Assembly: GCA_021204885.1 (NCBI GenBank) | Contig: JAJPYP010000260.1 | Span: 1 to 9,776 of the forward strand | DNA from: Prevotellaceae bacterium | GTDB lineage: Bacteria; Bacteroidota; Bacteroidia; Bacteroidales; Bacteroidaceae | DNA: 9,776 nt | Direction: 5' to 3' | In this document: positions 7,428-9,776 of the stretch, piece after piece | How the letters are laid out: each line of letters opens with the position of its first letter | How positions within the stretch are numbered: position 1 is the stretch's first letter | Notes under the pieces: generated by a model | The model's database searches: none | Told to the model about the DNA's origin: nothing | What the model saw: the letters and a program-made list of their open reading frames with translations, nothing else | Translations under genes and position numbers: made by a program

Positions 7428-8897
7428 TTACCTTTTCAATCCATGCTGATTGCCGTCATCAAGCAGCTCTTTCACCGTCTCCAACATGCCCGCTTCTTCT
7501 ATCCGTTTGATATAGTAGACCACGCGGGCGGTCAATCCCGGAATGGCATTCAGGTCTTCCTGCCAGATGGCCGTGTCGCCAAGTACCGTCTTTACCATCC
7601 GCTCCACATCGCCATCCTGCCACAGCTTGGAGAGCAATGACATGATTTCGGGCGCGTCGTCGGGCACGATGTCCATGCCGTCGGCCCGCTTCCCACCCTT
7701 GTAGTAGACCATGATGGCCGCTAAGCCCAATACCAACCCTTCGGGCAGCACGCCTTTGCGCTCGAGGTATGTTTTCAGTCCGGGCAGGTCGCGCGTGGCG
7801 TATTTGGGAAAGGAGTTGAGCATGATGGAGGTTACTTGGTGGTCCACAAAGGGGTTGTTGAAGCGTTCCAGCACGTCTTGGGCAAACTGCCGAAGCTCCG
7901 CTTCGGGCAAGTCCAAGGTCTGCATGAGTTCGTCGAACATCACGCGGCGGACGTATCGGCCGATGACGGCATCTTGGCAGGCATCCCTTACGATGTTGAT
8001 GCCCGAGAGGAACGCCACGGGCGACAATACCGTGTGCGGGCCGTTCAGCAGCGTCACCTTACGTGCATGGTAGGGGGCTTCCGAGGGTACGAACAGCACG
8101 TTCAGTCCTGCCTTGTCGGCCGGGAACACCTCGGCTACGGAGGCCGGCGCTTCAATGACCCACAGGTGGAAAGCCTCGCCTTGCACCACCAAGTTGTCGT
8201 CATAGTCGAGCTTGGCCTTGATGGTGTCAATCTCCTTGCGCGGAAATCCCGGCACGATGCGGTCTACCAACGTGGCGTAGATGCCGCAGCTCGTCTCTAC
8301 CCACGCCTTGAACGCGGCTTCCAAGTGCCACAGGTCGATGTATTGGCAGATGGTCTCTTTCAGCTTGTGGCCGTTCAGGAATATCAGTTCACAAGGGAAT
8401 ATGATGAGGCCTTTGGCAGGGTCGCCCTTGAAATGCTTGAAGCGGTGGTAGAGCAGCTGGGTGAGCTTGCCCGGATAGGAGCTGGCCGGAGCATCGTCCA
8501 ACCGGCAAGTGGGGTCGAAGGTGATGCCCGCCTCGGTGGTGTTGGAGATGACGAACTTTATCTCAGGTTGCTCGGCCAACGCCATGAAGGCGTTGAAGTC
8601 GAGGTAGGGGTTCAGCGTGCGGCTGATGACGTCAATCAATCGGAACGAGTTGACCACCTCTCCCTTATCCAAGCCTTGCAGGTTCACGTGGTAGAGGCAG
8701 TCCTGCTTGTCGAGCGCCTCGATCATTCCTTTCTCAATGGGTTGTACCACGACCACGCTACTGTTGAAGTCTGTCTTCTCGTTCATGTTCGAGATGATCC
8801 AGTCTACGAATGCACGCAGGAAGTTGCCCTCACCGAACTGGATGATACGTTCGGGGCGCAGGGCCTTTACAGCGGTTTTACCATTTAAGCTTCTCAT
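7428..8897 (-). CDS. uxaB: Tagaturonate reductase (altronate oxidoreductase)
   Basis: This cytoplasmic NADH-dependent enzyme reduces D-tagaturonate to D-altronate, the step before UxaA. It belongs to the long-chain mannitol dehydrogenase family; its 489 residues are close to E. coli UxaB. The N-terminal nucleotide-binding segment reads RPERIIQFGEGNFLRAFVDW (14-33), followed by SSVVVVQPI (46-54). The family's catalytic triad spacing K-x4-N-x2-H is present as KVTLLNGPH (Lys280, Asn285, His288), inside the C-terminal substrate domain. UxaB is favoured over mannonate oxidoreductase UxuB, a relative in the same family, by the close N-terminal likeness to UxaB and by the adjacent uxaA. It is the first gene of the uxaB-uxaA operon; no Shine-Dalgarno sequence is evident before the ATG at 8897. 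The frame is intact. Confidence 0.95.
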   Translation of the reverse strand: MRSLNGKTAVKALRPERIIQFGEGNFLRAFVDWIISNMNEKTDFNSSVVVVQPIEKGMIEALDKQDCLYHVNLQGLDKGEVVNSFRLIDVISRTLNPYLDFNAFMALAEQPEIKFVISNTTEAGITFDPTCRLDDAPASSYPGKLTQLLYHRFKHFKGDPAKGLIIFPCELIFLNGHKLKETICQYIDLWHLEAAFKAWVETSCGIYATLVDRIVPGFPRKEIDTIKAKLDYDDNLVVQGEAFHLWVIEAPASVAEVFPADKAGLNVLFVPSEAPYHARKVTLLNGPHTVLSPVAFLSGINIVRDACQDAVIGRYVRRVMFDELMQTLDLPEAELRQFAQDVLERFNNPFVDHQVTSIMLNSFPKYATRDLPGLKTYLERKGVLPEGLVLGLAAIMVYYKGGKRADGMDIVPDDAPEIMSLLSKLWQDGDVERMVKTVLGDTAIWQEDLNAIPGLTARVVYYIKRIEEAGMLETVKELLDDGNQHGLKR

Positions 8898-8916
8898 GAT
8901 ATGCAGTATAAGTTAA

Positions 8917-8973
8917 AATCCAAAGAGCGCCGTGCGTCAGCTTGGGCGTCGGCAGGTTTCGCTCAATCCAAAG
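8917..8973. repeat. Pair of 9-base direct repeats upstream of uxaB
   Basis: AATCCAAAG occurs at 8917-8925 and again at 8965-8973 (CTTTGGATT on the coding strand), 48 bases apart. The distal copy overlaps the candidate -7 element. Two copies on the same strand in a short promoter region could be binding sites for a regulator of the uxa genes, but a 9-base match may be chance. Confidence 0.3.
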
Positions 8974-8976
8974 TTA
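8969..8976 (-). promoter_or_regulatory. Candidate -7 element for the uxaB-uxaA operon
   Basis: Minus strand 8976-8969 reads TAACTTTG, a full match to the Bacteroides -7 consensus TAnnTTTG, 71 bases before the uxaB start. No good -33 TTG is found 19-21 bases upstream, so the promoter would be weak or activator-dependent. A less good alternative is AATCTTTG at 9015-9008. Confidence 0.4.
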
Positions 8977-9058
8977 CGGCTAATTTTTGTATGGCATTCC
9001 TTTTTTGCAAAGATTATCTTCAGATTGGGGTAAATAGATGATTTATGTCAAGAGACAA

Positions 9059-9091
9059 GCGGTGCGGCATGATACAATCATACCGCACCGC
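9059..9091 (-). terminator. Hairpin terminator after uxuA
   Basis: GCGGTGCGG (9059-9067) pairs with CCGCACCGC (9083-9091), continuing after one mismatch with ATGAT/ATCAT around the loop ACA. It begins 24 bases past the uxuA stop codon on the coding strand. The tail TTGTCTCTTG on the minus strand is only moderately T-rich. Its stem strength and position between uxuA and the uxaB promoter region make a terminator the best reading. Confidence 0.65.
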
Positions 9092-9115
9092 CGCTTAAAT
9101 AGTATTCTTGGCGCT

Positions 9116-9776
9116 TTACCCCACCGTAACCGGATAGCTTCTTTCAATGCCTAATTCGCGGTCAATCACCGCCATCATGCCTTCTACCTGTCCCAAGGCC
9201 ATCATGCGTCCGTGGAAGGAGTAACCGGCATTGTAGCCCTTGTCCTCGTCGCCCAACATCATGGGCGCATGGTCCACGCGCATGGGCAACGTGGGGTTCT
9301 CCTTTTCGAAGAGGCGGATAAGCTCGATGAGGTTGGCACGCCCGCCGAAGTGGGAGGCCTCCTTGAAGCTGCCGTCGGGGAATACACAGGTGCTGCGCAG
9401 GTGCACGAAGTGGGTGCGGTCCTTGAACTTGCGTGCCAAGTCCACCACGTCGTTGTGCGCTCCCGCGCTGAGCGAGCCGGCACAGAAGGTCAAGCCGTTG
9501 TGGAAGTCGGGTACGGCATCGAGAAACCAGCGGATGTCCTCCTCGCCGCATACGATACGGGGAAGTCCCAATATTTGCATGGGCGGGTCGTCAGGATGCA
9601 CGCACATACGCATGTCGTACTCGTTGCAGACGGGCATGATTTCCGTGAGGAAATACTTCATGTTCTCCCTCAGTCGCGCCTTGTCTATTCCCTTATAAAG
9701 CGTCAGCAAGTCGCGGAACAGCTGCACGGGGTCGGGGTCGCCCTCCTTGATGTTGCCGTTGACGAAGCCCTGCGTC
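9116..9776 (-). CDS. uxuA: Mannonate dehydratase, C-terminal part (5' end outside window)
   Basis: This enzyme dehydrates D-mannonate to 2-keto-3-deoxygluconate in the glucuronate branch. About 219 residues are visible, starting TQGFVNGNIKEG at the window edge; the family is near 390 residues in E. coli, so roughly the first 170 lie beyond the edge. Metal-site residues known from the family can be placed with good spacing: His in VHPDDPP (fragment residue 60), Cys in LTFCAGSLSAGAHND (98), His in THFVHLRS (125) and Asp in RVDHAP (168). The tail GYSFHGRMMALGQVEGMM is also typical. A GTG at 9727 could be mistaken for a start, but the frame runs on upstream with conserved-looking sequence. The gene faces the same way as uxaB but is separated from it by about 220 bases and a hairpin, so it is probably a separate transcript. 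The frame is intact to the TAA. Confidence 0.93.
   Translation of the reverse strand, partial: TQGFVNGNIKEGDPDPVQLFRDLLTLYKGIDKARLRENMKYFLTEIMPVCNEYDMRMCVHPDDPPMQILGLPRIVCGEEDIRWFLDAVPDFHNGLTFCAGSLSAGAHNDVVDLARKFKDRTHFVHLRSTCVFPDGSFKEASHFGGRANLIELIRLFEKENPTLPMRVDHAPMMLGDEDKGYNAGYSFHGRMMALGQVEGMMAVIDRELGIERSYPVTVG

Noticed and set aside
7836..8888. Plus-strand open frame of 350 codons opposite uxaB
   Set aside because: It is a mirror of the conserved uxaB frame with no domain of its own.
9116..9727. GTG at 9727 as the start of a short uxuA
   Set aside because: The frame stays open to the window edge and the visible protein is only the C-terminal part of the family; the start lies outside the window.

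Overview
The window reads as chromosomal DNA of a member of the Bacteroidales (phylum Bacteroidota). The evidence is an adjacent SusC/SusD pair of outer-membrane glycan uptake genes, a promoter of the Bacteroides type (-33 TTG, -7 TAnnTTTG), weak or absent Shine-Dalgarno sequences, and CCTCCCC/GGGGAGG intergenic hairpins. The coding DNA is visibly GC-rich for this group. I cannot name a genus from the sequence alone.

Every real gene lies on the minus strand, so transcription runs from right to left. At the right edge is the 3' part of uxuA (mannonate dehydratase), followed by a strong hairpin that probably ends its transcript. After a gap of about 220 bases come uxaB (tagaturonate reductase) and uxaA (altronate dehydratase), separated by only 9 bases and surely one operon. 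Immediately behind uxaA lies a roughly 60-codon remnant of what looks like an AGE-family sugar epimerase/isomerase whose front is missing. Next come an A-tract-rich promoter, a leader of about 230 bases, and a susC-susD pair with a 19-base gap. The left 424 bases are non-coding. They hold a tandem duplication of an 84/94-base hairpin element, a perfect 14-bp hairpin, and a 23-base tandem repeat array that runs off the left edge.

Functionally this is a hexuronate catabolic locus beside a glycan transporter. UxaB and UxaA convert tagaturonate to altronate and then to 2-keto-3-deoxygluconate (the galacturonate branch). UxuA makes the same product from mannonate (the glucuronate branch). The SusCD pair would bind and import an oligosaccharide; the neighbourhood suggests a uronate-containing glycan such as pectin or glucuronoxylan fragments, but that is inference. 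The isomerase uxaC, uxuB, the 2-keto-3-deoxygluconate kinase and aldolase, and any glycan-cleaving enzyme or regulator are not in the window.

I do not see a clearly novel system. The less ordinary items are the repeat array with an AAGCGCTT palindrome at every junction, the hairpin flanked by 11-base direct repeats, the decayed epimerase gene, and the long susC leader.
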